Origin: Acaricomes phytoseiuli DSM 14247
Lineage (GTDB): Bacteria; Actinomycetota; Actinomycetes; Actinomycetales; Micrococcaceae
Direction: 5' to 3'
DNA: 64,000 nt
NCBI RefSeq assembly: GCF_000376245.1
Contig: NZ_AQXM01000056.1
Coordinates: forward strand, 1 to 64,000
Numbering within the stretch: position 1 is the stretch's first letter; every line of letters begins with the position of its first letter. Position numbers and translations under genes: made by a program. Of the stretch, positions 27,588-37,452 are shown in pieces. The notes beneath the pieces were generated by a model. It was given only the letters and a program-made list of their open reading frames with translations. It ran no database searches and was not told the DNA's origin.

Positions 27588-28286
27588 TCAGGTCTCCTCG
27601 GGCTCCCGATTGAAACCGATCCGATCCACCACCCCGGCGAGCCCATGCAGATCAAGGACCAGCGCGTCGATGTCATAAGGCTCCCCGTCGACCGCCACCA
27701 CGATGTCCTGGTACCGGCCGTCCTCGGCCTGCGTGCTTTTAAGGATCTCCAGGTTAGAGACCTTCATGCCGTGCTCGGCCACTGCGGCGACGATCTGCCG
27801 GAACAGGCCATCGCCCTCCCGGTAACGGTTCCGCAGATCATGCCGGATGTACCTGGAGCGCGGCATCCTGCGGGCCAGCGGCGGAATCCCCAGGGTCACC
27901 AGAAGGTACGCCACCGTCACCGCGGCGGCCACGATGTACATGCCGGCACCGGCTGCCGTGCCGACCGCCGCGACCAGCCAGATACTCGCCGCCGTGGTCA
28001 GCCCGCGCACCGCATTGCGCTGAATGAGGATCAGGCCGGCACCCAGGAAGCCGACCCCGGTGATGATCTGCGCTGCCATCCGGGAGCCATCGAAGCTGAA
28101 TCCGGGCAGGCTCGCGAGATCGAAGAAACCGTATTTGGAGATCACCATGAACAGCGCCGCACCCAGCCCGACCAGGATATGCGTGCGGATGCCGGCATTC
28201 TTCTGATGGTATTCGCGTTCCACGCCAATGATCAGCGATAACACCATCGCCAAAGCCAGATTGAGCAGATAAACCCACTCGTTCAT
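27588..28286 (-). CDS. MgtC/SapB family membrane protein
   Basis: A 232-residue protein with about five N-terminal membrane helices bearing the MgtC signature (LSLIIGVEREYHQKNAGIRTHILVGLGAALFM, then GVGFLGAGLILIQRNAVRGLTTAASIW), and a soluble C-terminal ACT-like domain from about residue 145. The family is linked to growth in low Mg2+ and to modulation of the F1F0 ATPase in pathogens; the role here is unknown. The start at 28286 is chosen because GAGGAG lies 6 nt upstream. The leader was checked for an M-box fold and none was seen. Confidence 0.9.
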   Translation of the reverse strand: MNEWVYLLNLALAMVLSLIIGVEREYHQKNAGIRTHILVGLGAALFMVISKYGFFDLASLPGFSFDGSRMAAQIITGVGFLGAGLILIQRNAVRGLTTAASIWLVAAVGTAAGAGMYIVAAAVTVAYLLVTLGIPPLARRMPRSRYIRHDLRNRYREGDGLFRQIVAAVAEHGMKVSNLEILKSTQAEDGRYQDIVVAVDGEPYDIDALVLDLHGLAGVVDRIGFNREPEET

Positions 28287-28451
28287 AAGACTCCTCGTTC
28301 CTGATACGTCATATCCAATACTTCTGATACTCCGCATCCTGCCCGGGATGTCTGAAAATGTCAGCGATGCCTGATTTGTTCCGCCCTCAGGAGAATTCCG
28401 CCCCCTAGAGCCCAGCCATCATCGATGCTGCGCAGCATGCTGATCCAACGC

Positions 28452-29498
28452 TCAGCTCCTCTGCTGTTCCGTATCGGCTTTGCCTATCGTTCCCCAACCG
28501 GCGGCGATCAGATAGACCTGGGAGAGCAGGTAGAACCAGACGAAAAGGCCCAGGATCACCGAGAACGGGGCAAGCAGAGGGTTCTGGCCGCCGACATTCG
28601 CCAGGAGGATCCCGGAGAGCGAGCGCAGCACCGTAGAGCCCACGGCTGCGATAAGCGCTGTCTGCCAGGCGACCGCCCGCGGCATCGAGACATCCGCAGC
28701 CACGCGGAACAAGGCGAAGGCCACGATCAAATCCAGCAGCAAGGTCACCAGCAGCGAGAGCACGAAGCCGAGGATCGCGAAGCTGCGGGATTCCAGGCCG
28801 ATCTGGGTCAGCAGCCAGTCCAGCACTGTGGAGGCTCCCAGCCCGATCACCGACGTGAGGATCAAGGCCACGCCCAGGCCGAGCAGCAGGCCCAGGTCCT
28901 TGACGATCCGTAGCACCGGGTTGCCCTGCAAAGTCTCCAAGCCGAAGACCGCCCGAATCCCCGCGCGCAGGCCGTTGATCCAGCCCAGAGAGGTGAAGAG
29001 CAGAGCCACCACGGAGATGATCAGAGCCAGGGAGAGCCCCGTGCTCATATTGAACAGATCCTCCGGTTCGGCGAGGCCTGGCTGGCTGTCCGTAGCGATC
29101 AACCCGGGAGTGGACTGGGCCACAGCATTGACCACGGATCGTTGCAGCTGCTCGTTACCGGAGGCGATCAAGCCGAAGATCGAGAACCCGGCGACCAGCA
29201 TCGCGGCCACCGAGAAGAACATATTGTAGGCCGAACCCGCAGCGAGCAACGGCCCATGGCGCAGCGAGTACGTCTGGAAAGCGCGCATCGGTCGGAAGGT
29301 GTTGAGCCGCGTGGTCAGCAGGCCCAGCCTGGCACCTAGAGTGCCGAAGAATCCCGGGCTTTCCCGCGTCGCCTTGCCGAAGGCAACTTGAGCTGCCAGT
29401 ACTCGGCGTTCGGTTTCCGCACGATCCCAGGGGGCCGGCTGCTGCGATCCGACGTCCTCGCTGTAAAGCCGCGACTTCTTGACCTTAGCCGTTACCAA
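28452..29498 (-). CDS. YihY/BrkB-family membrane protein
   Basis: A 348-residue protein of the YihY/virulence factor BrkB family with a polar N-terminal 80 residues and six membrane helices. The family pattern is visible: LLAAGSAYNMFFSVAAMLVAGFSIF, ALLFTSLGWINGLRAGIRAVFGLE near 170-193, and the C-terminal LLANVGGQNPLLAPFSVILGLFVWFYLLSQVYLIAAGWG. Function is unsettled (proposed transporter; the old RNase BN label was wrong). Its first codons overlap the end of the upstream 2H phosphoesterase by 14 bp, and trpS precedes that: a trpS-2H-brkB operon. Confidence 0.88.
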   Translation of the reverse strand: MVTAKVKKSRLYSEDVGSQQPAPWDRAETERRVLAAQVAFGKATRESPGFFGTLGARLGLLTTRLNTFRPMRAFQTYSLRHGPLLAAGSAYNMFFSVAAMLVAGFSIFGLIASGNEQLQRSVVNAVAQSTPGLIATDSQPGLAEPEDLFNMSTGLSLALIISVVALLFTSLGWINGLRAGIRAVFGLETLQGNPVLRIVKDLGLLLGLGVALILTSVIGLGASTVLDWLLTQIGLESRSFAILGFVLSLLVTLLLDLIVAFALFRVAADVSMPRAVAWQTALIAAVGSTVLRSLSGILLANVGGQNPLLAPFSVILGLFVWFYLLSQVYLIAAGWGTIGKADTEQQRS

Positions 29499-30000
29499 AG
29501 CCCACCTCTTCCCTCAACGTCCACACCCCATCATTACTGTGCTCGTACAACCCCATGCTATCGACGGGGAAGCTGGCCTCATAAGCATCCAGCATGGTCA
29601 GAGCCTCGTCCATGCCTGCTTCGGAGATGTCATGGGCCACTGTGACATGCGGATGGAAAGGGAAAGGCAACTCCCGTGCCAGCGGGCCGCACTGCAGTCT
29701 TTCGTGCAGGGCCGTGCAGTGCTCGAAGCCCTCGGCCACCTTCAGGAAGACCACGGGCGAAACCGGGCGGAAAGCCCCGGTACTGCGCAGAGTGACCCGG
29801 AACTCCTCTTGCTCGGAGGCCACATCCCGCACATGGTCGGTGACCGAGGCCCAGTCCGTGATCGGCGTCGTGGTCACCAAGGTGATATGCGCCGGGACGA
29901 TCTCTGCGAGCGGATCGCCGAAGGAAGCCCGCCAGATCTTGAGCTCGGTGGCGAAGGGCTCCGGTATCGCCAGCACTACCCCGGCGAGGCTAGCCAGCAC
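29485..30000 (-). CDS. 2'-5' RNA ligase-type 2H phosphoesterase
   Basis: A 171-residue protein with both HxT motifs of the 2H fold: HITLVTT near residue 37 and HPHVTVAHD near 130. These enzymes act on cyclic phosphodiesters or 2'-5' linkages in RNA or nucleotides; the substrate is unknown. The GTG at 30000 (LASLAGVVLAIPEPF) is preferred, because the frame upstream of it overlaps trpS and does not look like this family. It begins 1 bp past the trpS stop codon and overlaps brkB, so it is in the trpS operon. TrpRS neighbouring a 2H enzyme recurs in related actinobacteria, but no shared function is established. Confidence 0.82.
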   Translation of the reverse strand: MLASLAGVVLAIPEPFATELKIWRASFGDPLAEIVPAHITLVTTTPITDWASVTDHVRDVASEQEEFRVTLRSTGAFRPVSPVVFLKVAEGFEHCTALHERLQCGPLARELPFPFHPHVTVAHDISEAGMDEALTMLDAYEASFPVDSMGLYEHSNDGVWTLREEVGFGNG

Positions 30001-30001
30001 G

Positions 30002-31075
<1,074 letters not shown>

Positions 31076-31140
31076 TCAGGGTTCGCTTCCGGTGCCCTGT
31101 GTTTTAGCTGATGTGTTTCAGCTACGGTCCAGCGGGAAAA

Positions 31141-32046
31141 CTAGCGGATGGTGTAGTCGACGAGGAGCGGGGCGTGATCAGACCAGCGCTCAGCATAGCT
31201 CGGCGCTCGATCCACCACGGCATTCCCCGCCCGGGCGAAGAGCTCCGGGGTGGCCATGTGGTAGTCGATCCGCCAACCGGTGTCGTTGTCAAAGGCCTGG
31301 CCGCGCTGCGACCACCAGGTGTAAGGGCCGTTCACGGGGCCCGCGAGCTCGCGCTGGACGTCCTTCCAGCCCAGGCCGCCAGGGGTATCCCCACCACCGA
31401 AGAACTTATCGAAGTAGGCGCGCTCCTCCGGAAGGAAGCCCGCGTTCTTGACGTTGCCCTTCCAGTTCTTAATATCGAGCTCGGTATGCCCCACGTTCAG
31501 ATCCCCGACGATCAAGGCGTAGTCGCTCTGCTCGGCCAGCTCGGCCATCCGCTCCAGCATCGTGTCCAGGAAGCGGTACTTGTCTTCCTGACGCTGCGTA
31601 CCGACTTCACCGGAGTGCACATAAGCGCTGATCACCGTCAGCTTCTTGGCGTTCTCACCGATCGTGTAATCGGCTTCGACCCAGCGCCCCGCCGTGGCAA
31701 AATACTCTTCACCGATCCCGATCCGGGTGGCATCAGGGGCGAGCGAATCCTTGCGGGAGGCGATGAGCACCCCGGCCCGGCCCTTGGCCTCAGCCTCGGC
31801 ATGGACGATATGCCAGTCATCTGCGAGGAATCCGTCCACCACCTCATCGGGGGCTCGGACTTCCTGCAGGCAGAGGATGTCGACCTGCCGAGGGGCCAGC
31901 CATTCAGCCATGCCTTTGCGATATGAAGCACGGATGCCATTGACGTTGACCGAGGCCACCCGGAGGGCCTCAGCCTGTTTGGCATTCGCGTCTGAAACGT
32001 CTGATGTGGCTTCTGGGGTCTGCGCGGCGCTGCTCACTTGATCCAC
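31141..32046 (-). CDS. xth: Exodeoxyribonuclease III (AP endonuclease)
   Basis: A 301-residue Mg-dependent endonuclease/exonuclease/phosphatase-fold enzyme that cuts DNA 5' of abasic sites in base excision repair. Motifs: VASVNVNGIRAS near residue 32, LCLQEVRAPDE (catalytic Glu) near 62, VISAYVHSGE, VGDLNVGHTELDIKNWK near 178, RIDYHMATPEL and the final catalytic His in ERWSDHAPLLVDY. The first 25-30 residues are a low-complexity extension, and the start (GTG at 32046 or another 9 nt downstream) is uncertain. Confidence 0.92.
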   Translation of the reverse strand: MDQVSSAAQTPEATSDVSDANAKQAEALRVASVNVNGIRASYRKGMAEWLAPRQVDILCLQEVRAPDEVVDGFLADDWHIVHAEAEAKGRAGVLIASRKDSLAPDATRIGIGEEYFATAGRWVEADYTIGENAKKLTVISAYVHSGEVGTQRQEDKYRFLDTMLERMAELAEQSDYALIVGDLNVGHTELDIKNWKGNVKNAGFLPEERAYFDKFFGGGDTPGGLGWKDVQRELAGPVNGPYTWWSQRGQAFDNDTGWRIDYHMATPELFARAGNAVVDRAPSYAERWSDHAPLLVDYTIR

Positions 32047-32130
32047 TGTACCGGGCTGCGCGGCTCTCGGTATTCAAACAGCCCGCTAATCGTGCCACTA
32101 CTGAACTCAATGATGAGCCCGGCACCGGCC

Positions 32131-32709
32131 TCAGTCGGGGACAACGACCCCGGAGATCGGCTCGCCGTCTGCGCCGTTGCCCCCGCTGCGACGCTCCTCC
32201 TGCTGGCTGCCGAGCATGTCCCGGGCATTATGCGAGGTGATCTGGATGGTCTCCAGGGCGCGGTCGACCATATCTTTGGCAGCCGCGTCCAGCCCCGGCT
32301 GATCCGCGGCGTCGAGCTGTTCGGCGATGACCCTGGCTTGGACCTGAACGATCTTGAAGCTGTGGTCCAGCTTCATATCGCGCACGCCGTCGCGAGGCTG
32401 CTCATCCACCAGTCGGGTGCTGTCGCGCTCCCGCTGAGTCATGTTCTGCTGGGCGAGATCCTGCTGGACCCGGCGCATCTGATCGGCACCGAAGCGCGCC
32501 GCCCGGGCGACACCTACGTAGACCAGGGTGGCCAGGATCAGCCAGCCCAGCGCGATGGCGGCGATGATCCAGCCGAGCACCGTATTGTTATTGGCCGCCA
32601 GCACCAGGGCTAGCAGGAACACCACGGCAAGGAGCACCGGCCCCGCGGCACCTACCCAGCCGGGACGGCGGTTTTTACCAGAAGCCTGCGAAGGATCCAA
32701 GGAGAACAT
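32131..32709 (-). CDS. Two-helix membrane protein, unknown function
   Basis: A 192-residue protein of no family I recognise. Two adjacent membrane helices (about 20-42 and 45-68) with a short NNN-containing turn, then a long cytoplasmic helical region rich in Gln, Arg, Asp and Glu (about 70-165) and a Gly/Glu-rich tail. Only the hairpin-plus-coiled tail can be described. It follows the 219-residue membrane protein by 7 bp and precedes xth by 84 bp, so these four minus-strand genes may share a transcript. Confidence 0.7.
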   Translation of the reverse strand: MFSLDPSQASGKNRRPGWVGAAGPVLLAVVFLLALVLAANNNTVLGWIIAAIALGWLILATLVYVGVARAARFGADQMRRVQQDLAQQNMTQRERDSTRLVDEQPRDGVRDMKLDHSFKIVQVQARVIAEQLDAADQPGLDAAAKDMVDRALETIQITSHNARDMLGSQQEERRSGGNGADGEPISGVVVPD

Positions 32710-32716
32710 CTTCCCA

Positions 32717-33376
32717 TTATCCTCGCTCGACGCTCCCGCCGGGCCGTTTTCCCGTCGCTTCCGCGACCGGCGAAACCCCGGCCTGCACGGCGGCCTCCGG
32801 AGCCTCAGTCTGCAGGGGCTCGGGCTGCGCCCTGGTCATCGGCCCGAAGATCAACCAGAGGCCCGTGATGAACCAGCCGCGCCCGATAGACCACCAAAGC
32901 GTGGTCCGCGCTTGCTCATCCGCGAAGAAAACGATCAGCATCAGATACACAACACTGGCGATCGCCACCGCGATCACGACCCGATACCACTCGCGCCAGA
33001 GCACCTGCTGCTTCGCCGGCCCATATCGCGGGCGCGGAGGCGGCTTGGGGCCGCCGGCAAAACGGTAGGCGAACCTGGCATCGGCCCAGCGCACCACGGC
33101 CGGGCCGAACGCCACGCTGAACCCTAGGTAGTACCCGGCCAGGATATGCGTCCAGCCGAGTTCAGCGCCCTGAGCCAGATCCACCGCGACGGCCACTACG
33201 AGGACCACATCCAGCAACGGGATCCCGAGGAGCAGGGCGGTGCTGAGCTTCCGCCACCGCAGCAGATAACGGCAGGCCAGGCCGGCGACCAGCAGCACCC
33301 AGAGACCGATCTCACTGGCCAGAATGAAAACAGCCACCGGGTTCTGCTGGAAGAAGCCGGTGACCCCGGAGGTCAT
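32717..33376 (-). CDS. Multi-pass membrane protein, unknown function
   Basis: A 219-residue protein with about five membrane helices: 13-32 (VFILASEIGLWVLLVAGLAC), two between about 42 and 100, and two between about 130 and 175. A basic, Pro-rich cytoplasmic loop lies in the middle (AGGPKPPPRPRYGPAKQQ). The C-terminal 45 residues are polar. Similar proteins with this loop occur in Micrococcaceae as uncharacterised integral membrane proteins. Its start overlaps the stop of the next small membrane protein by 4 bp (ATGA), pointing to a joint function. Confidence 0.7.
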   Translation of the reverse strand: MTSGVTGFFQQNPVAVFILASEIGLWVLLVAGLACRYLLRWRKLSTALLLGIPLLDVVLVVAVAVDLAQGAELGWTHILAGYYLGFSVAFGPAVVRWADARFAYRFAGGPKPPPRPRYGPAKQQVLWREWYRVVIAVAIASVVYLMLIVFFADEQARTTLWWSIGRGWFITGLWLIFGPMTRAQPEPLQTEAPEAAVQAGVSPVAEATGKRPGGSVERG

Positions 33377-33639
33377 GATGCCGCCCCACCGGTATTGCTA
33401 CGCTGCCGCGCCATCGCCAGTGACCCCACGCTGATCACGGTGTCGATGACCCAGACGATCGCCCAGATCCGGGACGCATTCGAGGACCAGGCTGCACCGT
33501 CAACGGTCCTCAGGATGGTGCTCACCTCGGCCTGGCCCGTCAGCACCTGCCACGGCCAGGAATAACCAGCAGAGGCGAAGACGACCTGCGCCAACAGGAA
33601 GATCACCGTGTGAATCAGCCAATGTCTCATACCTGCCAT
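33373..33639 (-). CDS. Small membrane protein, unknown function
   Basis: About 88 residues with two membrane helices (LIHTVIFLLAQVVFAS near the N-terminus and IWAIVWVIDTVISVGSLAMA near the C-terminus) separated by an outside loop rich in Trp, Ser and Thr. No family recognised. ATG at 33639 is used; ATG at 33630 is equally possible, and neither has a strong ribosome site. First of a three-gene membrane-protein unit (ATGA overlap with the next). It is divergent from the histidine kinase, with about 110 bp between them for both promoters. Confidence 0.6.
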   Translation of the reverse strand: MAGMRHWLIHTVIFLLAQVVFASAGYSWPWQVLTGQAEVSTILRTVDGAAWSSNASRIWAIVWVIDTVISVGSLAMARQRSNTGGAAS

Positions 33640-33748
33640 GTTTCCGCACGATGGCACTGACCCACATCGTCCAGGAGCCGCATACCGGGCTCATCCTTTA
33701 GTCGTAAGCAGCTTGTCCGGAGCTGACTCCGCTCGGGAGAATCAGACC

Positions 33749-35032
33749 ATGGTCAGCGATTTCAGCTTCCGGGCGCTGCCGCGCGCAGACTACTTCATCG
33801 CGATGTTCTACCTGGTACTGGGCGGCGCGCTCCAGTTCACCGGGCTGGGCTGGGCCGGTTCGGACCTGTTCGGCCCAGCCCAGCCCAGTGAGCTGGAGCA
33901 GCTCTGGCCGGCCTGGCTGCTCCTCGGGTGCGCGGGAATCCTGCTGCGCACCGTCAGGACAGGGGCGATGATGGCGGTGACCGGGTGCGCGGTGATCCTG
34001 AGCCTGCTCAGCGGGGCCGGCGTGGTCTCTTTGGTGCTCGTCTTCGAGGTGATCTTCTCCGGTACGCTCTTCGGCTCAGCTCGGCAGCGCCGGATCGCCC
34101 AGATCACCGGCCTCGGGCTGAGTGCGCTGACTCTTATCGCCGCACTGTTCGGTGGAAGTTGGCAGCTGGTCTTCGTAGTCCTCGTGCAATGCCTTGTGGT
34201 CTTCCTGACCCCGATGTGGTGGGCGGAGAACGTCCGCCAGCAAGGTGAGATCGCACGCACCGAACAGCTCCGGGCGAAGCAGGCGGAACAGCTGCTGGCC
34301 CAGGAGCGCCTGCTGGCGCAGCTCAACCTCCAGCTTTCCGTGGCCGCAGAACGCGGCCGAATGGCCAGGGACTTGCACGACGTGATCGCCGGTAGGCTCT
34401 CCGCTATCGCCTTGCAGACCGCTGCAGCACTGCAGAGCGAGGACCACCGGCTGCACGGGGAAGTCCTAGCTGCAGCGCGGCAGGCCTCGGTTCAAGCCCT
34501 CAACGATATGCGGCAGATGATTGAGGTGCTGCACACCGTGGACGGCGCTTCCGACGGCTCAGATGCGTCATCCGGAAGCGGCACCGGGAATCTCTCCGGG
34601 CCCGGCCTGAATCTTCCAGCAGACCTGCAGGTGCTCGCGGACTCCCTGGGTGCCGGCGGCACCCGGGTGACTTTAGATCTGGATCAGAATCAGCCCAGCC
34701 CCACTGTGGCATTCAGCGCCGCTGCGGGACAGGCGGTGTACCGAATCTGCCAGGAAGCCCTGGCCAATGCGATCCGGCATGCTCCGGGAGCACCCGTATC
34801 GGTACGACTCGCGACGATCGCGGAGGAGCTGGTCCTGACCGTGACGAACTCTTTTCCGCCTGAGGCACCGGTCCGACAACCGGAGAACAGACTCCCAGCG
34901 GGTCACGGACTGCGCAATATGCGGGTCCGCGCGGGCGAACTCGGCGGCAGCCTGACCGCGGGGGCTCGTGGGGGTGAGGGTAATGGTGCTGACAGTACCG
35001 TCTGGATCGTGGAAGCGAGGTTGCCGCAGTGA
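33749..35032 (+). CDS. Sensor histidine kinase (NarL/DesK type, HisKA_3)
   Basis: A 427-residue sensor. Five to six membrane helices in residues 15-155, a coiled coil at about 160-200, the phosphoacceptor His210 in RMARDLHDVIAG, and an HATPase domain with N340 (EALANAIRH) and GHGLRNMRVRAGELGGSL. The linker 265-285 is Ser/Gly-rich. The membrane part without an extracellular domain suggests sensing of membrane stress or a lipophilic drug. GGGAG lies 9 nt before the ATG at 33749. GTGA overlap with the response regulator. It lies convergent to the ABC exporter genes, a common pairing for drug-responsive exporters. The gene contains a 16-bp inverted repeat (33842-33886). Confidence 0.9.
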   Translation: MVSDFSFRALPRADYFIAMFYLVLGGALQFTGLGWAGSDLFGPAQPSELEQLWPAWLLLGCAGILLRTVRTGAMMAVTGCAVILSLLSGAGVVSLVLVFEVIFSGTLFGSARQRRIAQITGLGLSALTLIAALFGGSWQLVFVVLVQCLVVFLTPMWWAENVRQQGEIARTEQLRAKQAEQLLAQERLLAQLNLQLSVAAERGRMARDLHDVIAGRLSAIALQTAAALQSEDHRLHGEVLAAARQASVQALNDMRQMIEVLHTVDGASDGSDASSGSGTGNLSGPGLNLPADLQVLADSLGAGGTRVTLDLDQNQPSPTVAFSAAAGQAVYRICQEALANAIRHAPGAPVSVRLATIAEELVLTVTNSFPPEAPVRQPENRLPAGHGLRNMRVRAGELGGSLTAGARGGEGNGADSTVWIVEARLPQ

Positions 35033-35706
35033 CCGCTCACACCGATGACGTCCCGCAGCCGGCGCTGAAGCCTCCGGCAGTGCTGATCGCGGATGATCAC
35101 GCCGCGATCCGCCAGGGGCTGCGGATGATCCTCGACGGTTCCGCCCGGGTGGTCGGCGAGGCTGCCGACGGAGCGAGCGCCGTGCACATGGCCCGAAGCC
35201 TGGAATGCGATGTGGTGCTCATGGACATCCGAATGCCCGGCCTTGACGGTATCGAAGCCACCCGGAGGATCGCCGCGGAAGGCAGAGCTTCCGTCCTCAT
35301 CCTGAGCACTTTTGGCCTCGACGACTACGTCCTCTCCGCGCTCCGGGCCGGCGCAGCCGGCTATCTACTCAAATCCGTTTCCGCCTCGGAGCTCACCGAA
35401 GCAGTGCGGCGGGTCGCCGCCGGGCAGACGGTACTGGCACCTGAAGTCACCCGGGCCGTGGTCGATCAGGCTCTCGAAGCCCGCTCACCCGGCGCAGAGC
35501 CGCCCGAAGCCCTGGCCGAGCTGACCCCGCGTGAAGTCGAAGTCCTGCAAGCAGTGGGAGCCGGGTGGAGCAATCAGCAGATCGCCCGCAAGCTCGGCAT
35601 CGCCGAGGTCACCGTCAAAAGCCATATCTCGCGGATCTTCAGCAAACTGGGCCTGGCCTCACGCGTGCAGGCCGCGATCTTCTGCGCGCAGCATCTCCCC
35701 CACTGA
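35029..35706 (+). CDS. Response regulator, NarL/LuxR family
   Basis: A 225-residue regulator. Receiver domain residues 17-135 with the acidic pair ADD (21-23), phosphorylation site Asp66 (VLMDIRMPG) and Lys in YLLKSVSA; a GerE/LuxR helix-turn-helix at about 160-215 (LTPREVEVLQAVGAGWSNQQIARKLGIAEVTVKSHI, shown here only as the family pattern). The GTG start at 35029 overlaps the kinase stop. Probable target: the convergent ABC exporter or another membrane-stress gene, an inference from location only. Confidence 0.92.
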   Translation: MTAHTDDVPQPALKPPAVLIADDHAAIRQGLRMILDGSARVVGEAADGASAVHMARSLECDVVLMDIRMPGLDGIEATRRIAAEGRASVLILSTFGLDDYVLSALRAGAAGYLLKSVSASELTEAVRRVAAGQTVLAPEVTRAVVDQALEARSPGAEPPEALAELTPREVEVLQAVGAGWSNQQIARKLGIAEVTVKSHISRIFSKLGLASRVQAAIFCAQHLPH

Positions 35707-35743
35707 GCCCACCGCCGCCTGAGCCGGCCCGGCCCTGCGTGCC

Positions 35744-36610
35744 TCAGCTGAGGAAGAGCTTGCGCAGCCGGGCAGTGGTGAGAATAAGGCCCGCGACGAT
35801 CATCACCAGGTAATACCCGATATGCACCAGCAGACCCCAGCCGATCGCTCCCGCACCGAGTTGCCGCAGCAGTTCCACGCCCTGCCATAGCGGCAGCGCT
35901 TGAATGATCCACTGCACCGGCTCGGGGTACACCGAAAGCGGGAAGAACGTCCCGGAGAACAAGAAGAGCAGCAAGGTGATGAAGCTGATCCATTCCAGAC
36001 CCTGGAAGCTCTTGATGAAACTGGTCAGGGCCATCCCGAAGCTGGCGAAACCGAAGGCGATCAGCGCCGAGGCCGGGATCATCATCACAGCCCACGGCGA
36101 AGTGATCAGGCCCAGCATCGCCATCACCGCGGTGAAGCCGCTGGCATAGATCGTCCCGCGGAGCAGGGCCAGGAAGATATCTCCCAACGCCACGTCCAGC
36201 GGGCCCAGCGAGGTGTTGAGGATACCCCGGTACAGCTTGGAGATCCGCATTCGGAAGAAGACGTTCCAGGTGGAGTCGTAGACTGCGCCGTTCATCGCCG
36301 ACGTAGCCAGCAGCGCGGGTGCGATGAATGCCGCGTAGCTCATCTCCTGGCCGCCCGGCCCGATCACAGTGCCGACCAATGCGCCCAACCCCACACCCAG
36401 CGAGAGCAGATACAGCACAGGCTCCAGGAAGCCGGCGACCACGATCGCCCATCGAGTGCTCCTGGTCGCCAGTAAGCCGCGGGCCACGATGGACCTGGCG
36501 TTACCGGAATACAGCCCGGCCAGTGGGCCGCGCCGCCGGGCGATCCGTTCGGCGGCGCGGGAGGTGACTTCTTGGCCCGATGGCTCCGGGGCGAGTTCTA
36601 ACCGGCTCAT
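35744..36610 (-). CDS. ABC-2 type exporter permease (second permease)
   Basis: A 288-residue permease with six membrane helices of the NodJ/DrrB kind. The conserved ABC-2 stretch is FLFSGTFFPLSVYPEPVQWIIQALPLWQGVELLRQL, and LYRGILNTSLGPLDVALGDI is the typical cytoplasmic coupling region. Start ATG 36610 overlaps the stop of the first permease by 4 bp (ATGA). The frame is open far upstream of this ATG, but that part only shadows the other permease. It forms the exporter with the 281-residue permease and the frameshifted ATPase. Confidence 0.88.
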   Translation of the reverse strand: MSRLELAPEPSGQEVTSRAAERIARRRGPLAGLYSGNARSIVARGLLATRSTRWAIVVAGFLEPVLYLLSLGVGLGALVGTVIGPGGQEMSYAAFIAPALLATSAMNGAVYDSTWNVFFRMRISKLYRGILNTSLGPLDVALGDIFLALLRGTIYASGFTAVMAMLGLITSPWAVMMIPASALIAFGFASFGMALTSFIKSFQGLEWISFITLLLFLFSGTFFPLSVYPEPVQWIIQALPLWQGVELLRQLGAGAIGWGLLVHIGYYLVMIVAGLILTTARLRKLFLS

Positions 36611-37452
36611 GCGGACAGCCTCCGCGTGTACATCCGCTGGGCCAGGGCCCATCCGGCACCTGCCAGCACCACCAGATAGGCCAGATGCACGACGATGAGC
36701 CAGCCCGGTATCGGGTAACCGAAGCTGAGCCAGCGGCCTAGCTCGGTGGCGTGCCAGAGCGGAGAGATCCAGCCGATCCACTGCAGACCCCAGGGCAGCT
36801 GGCTGAGCGGGAAGAACGTCCCGGAGAACAGGAACATCGGGGTGATGACGAACCGGCCGATCAGCGCGAACTGGCCGGCATCTGTTTTCAACGTCGCAGA
36901 CCAAGCCATCAGCGGAAGGCCGAAGGCCAGGGCCGCCAGAACCGCGGTGAGCACGGAGGACCAGCCCCAAGGGCTCGGCGCGGCACCGAAGAGCACCACG
37001 ATCAGGTAGTAGAACACCGTCGGCAGCAGCACCCGCAAGAACGTGGCGATGATATGCCCTTGCGCAATCTGCCCCGGTACCAGCGGTGAGGCCTGCGGCC
37101 CGTAGTAGAGCCTGCGCCATTTGAATCCGCCGAGCACGGGGAACATGAACTCCCCGGCAGCAGACATGATCGCACTGGAGGCCACGAGGGCAGGGGCGAT
37201 GAAAGTCTGATAGTTCACCCCGGCGAACTGGTTCTCGGCGCCGCTGTCGATCAGCGTCGCCAACCCCATGCCCATGGCCAGCAAATAGGCCAGCGGAGAT
37301 CCGATGGAGTACGCAATGATCGAGCCCAGCCAATTGCGCTGCTGACGGAGCACCTGCTCGGCAAAATACCAGCTACCCCGGTGTTCTGCCCGCCGGGCTG
37401 ATTCTTCCGGATCGATCGGCATAGCCGGCCGGGTTGCCTGCGGCTCAGTCAA
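36607..37452 (-). CDS. ABC-2 type exporter permease (first permease)
   Basis: A 281-residue permease with six membrane helices, homologous to its neighbour: FVITPMFLFSGTFFPLSQLPWGLQWIGWISPLWHATELGR is the shared C-terminal half, and FKWRRLYYGPQASPLVPGQIAQG the cytoplasmic loop. The first 30 residues are polar. Its start overlaps the ATPase stop by 8 bp. The two permeases probably form a heterodimer, as in NodJ/DrrB-like exporters for lipids or hydrophobic drugs; the substrate is unknown. Confidence 0.88.
   Translation of the reverse strand: MTEPQATRPAMPIDPEESARRAEHRGSWYFAEQVLRQQRNWLGSIIAYSIGSPLAYLLAMGMGLATLIDSGAENQFAGVNYQTFIAPALVASSAIMSAAGEFMFPVLGGFKWRRLYYGPQASPLVPGQIAQGHIIATFLRVLLPTVFYYLIVVLFGAAPSPWGWSSVLTAVLAALAFGLPLMAWSATLKTDAGQFALIGRFVITPMFLFSGTFFPLSQLPWGLQWIGWISPLWHATELGRWLSFGYPIPGWLIVVHLAYLVVLAGAGWALAQRMYTRRLSA

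Noticed and set aside
28287-28451. M-box riboswitch before the MgtC gene
   Set aside because: The leader lacks the conserved M-box core; it shows only a 14-bp palindrome at 28425-28438.
31105-31124. 7-bp hairpin between xth and trpS as a terminator
   Set aside because: No U tract on the minus strand and a short stem; too weak to call.
36611-37333. Upstream extension of the second ABC-2 permease to about 529 codons
   Set aside because: The extra part only shadows the first permease; the ATG at 36610 with an ATGA overlap is the natural start.
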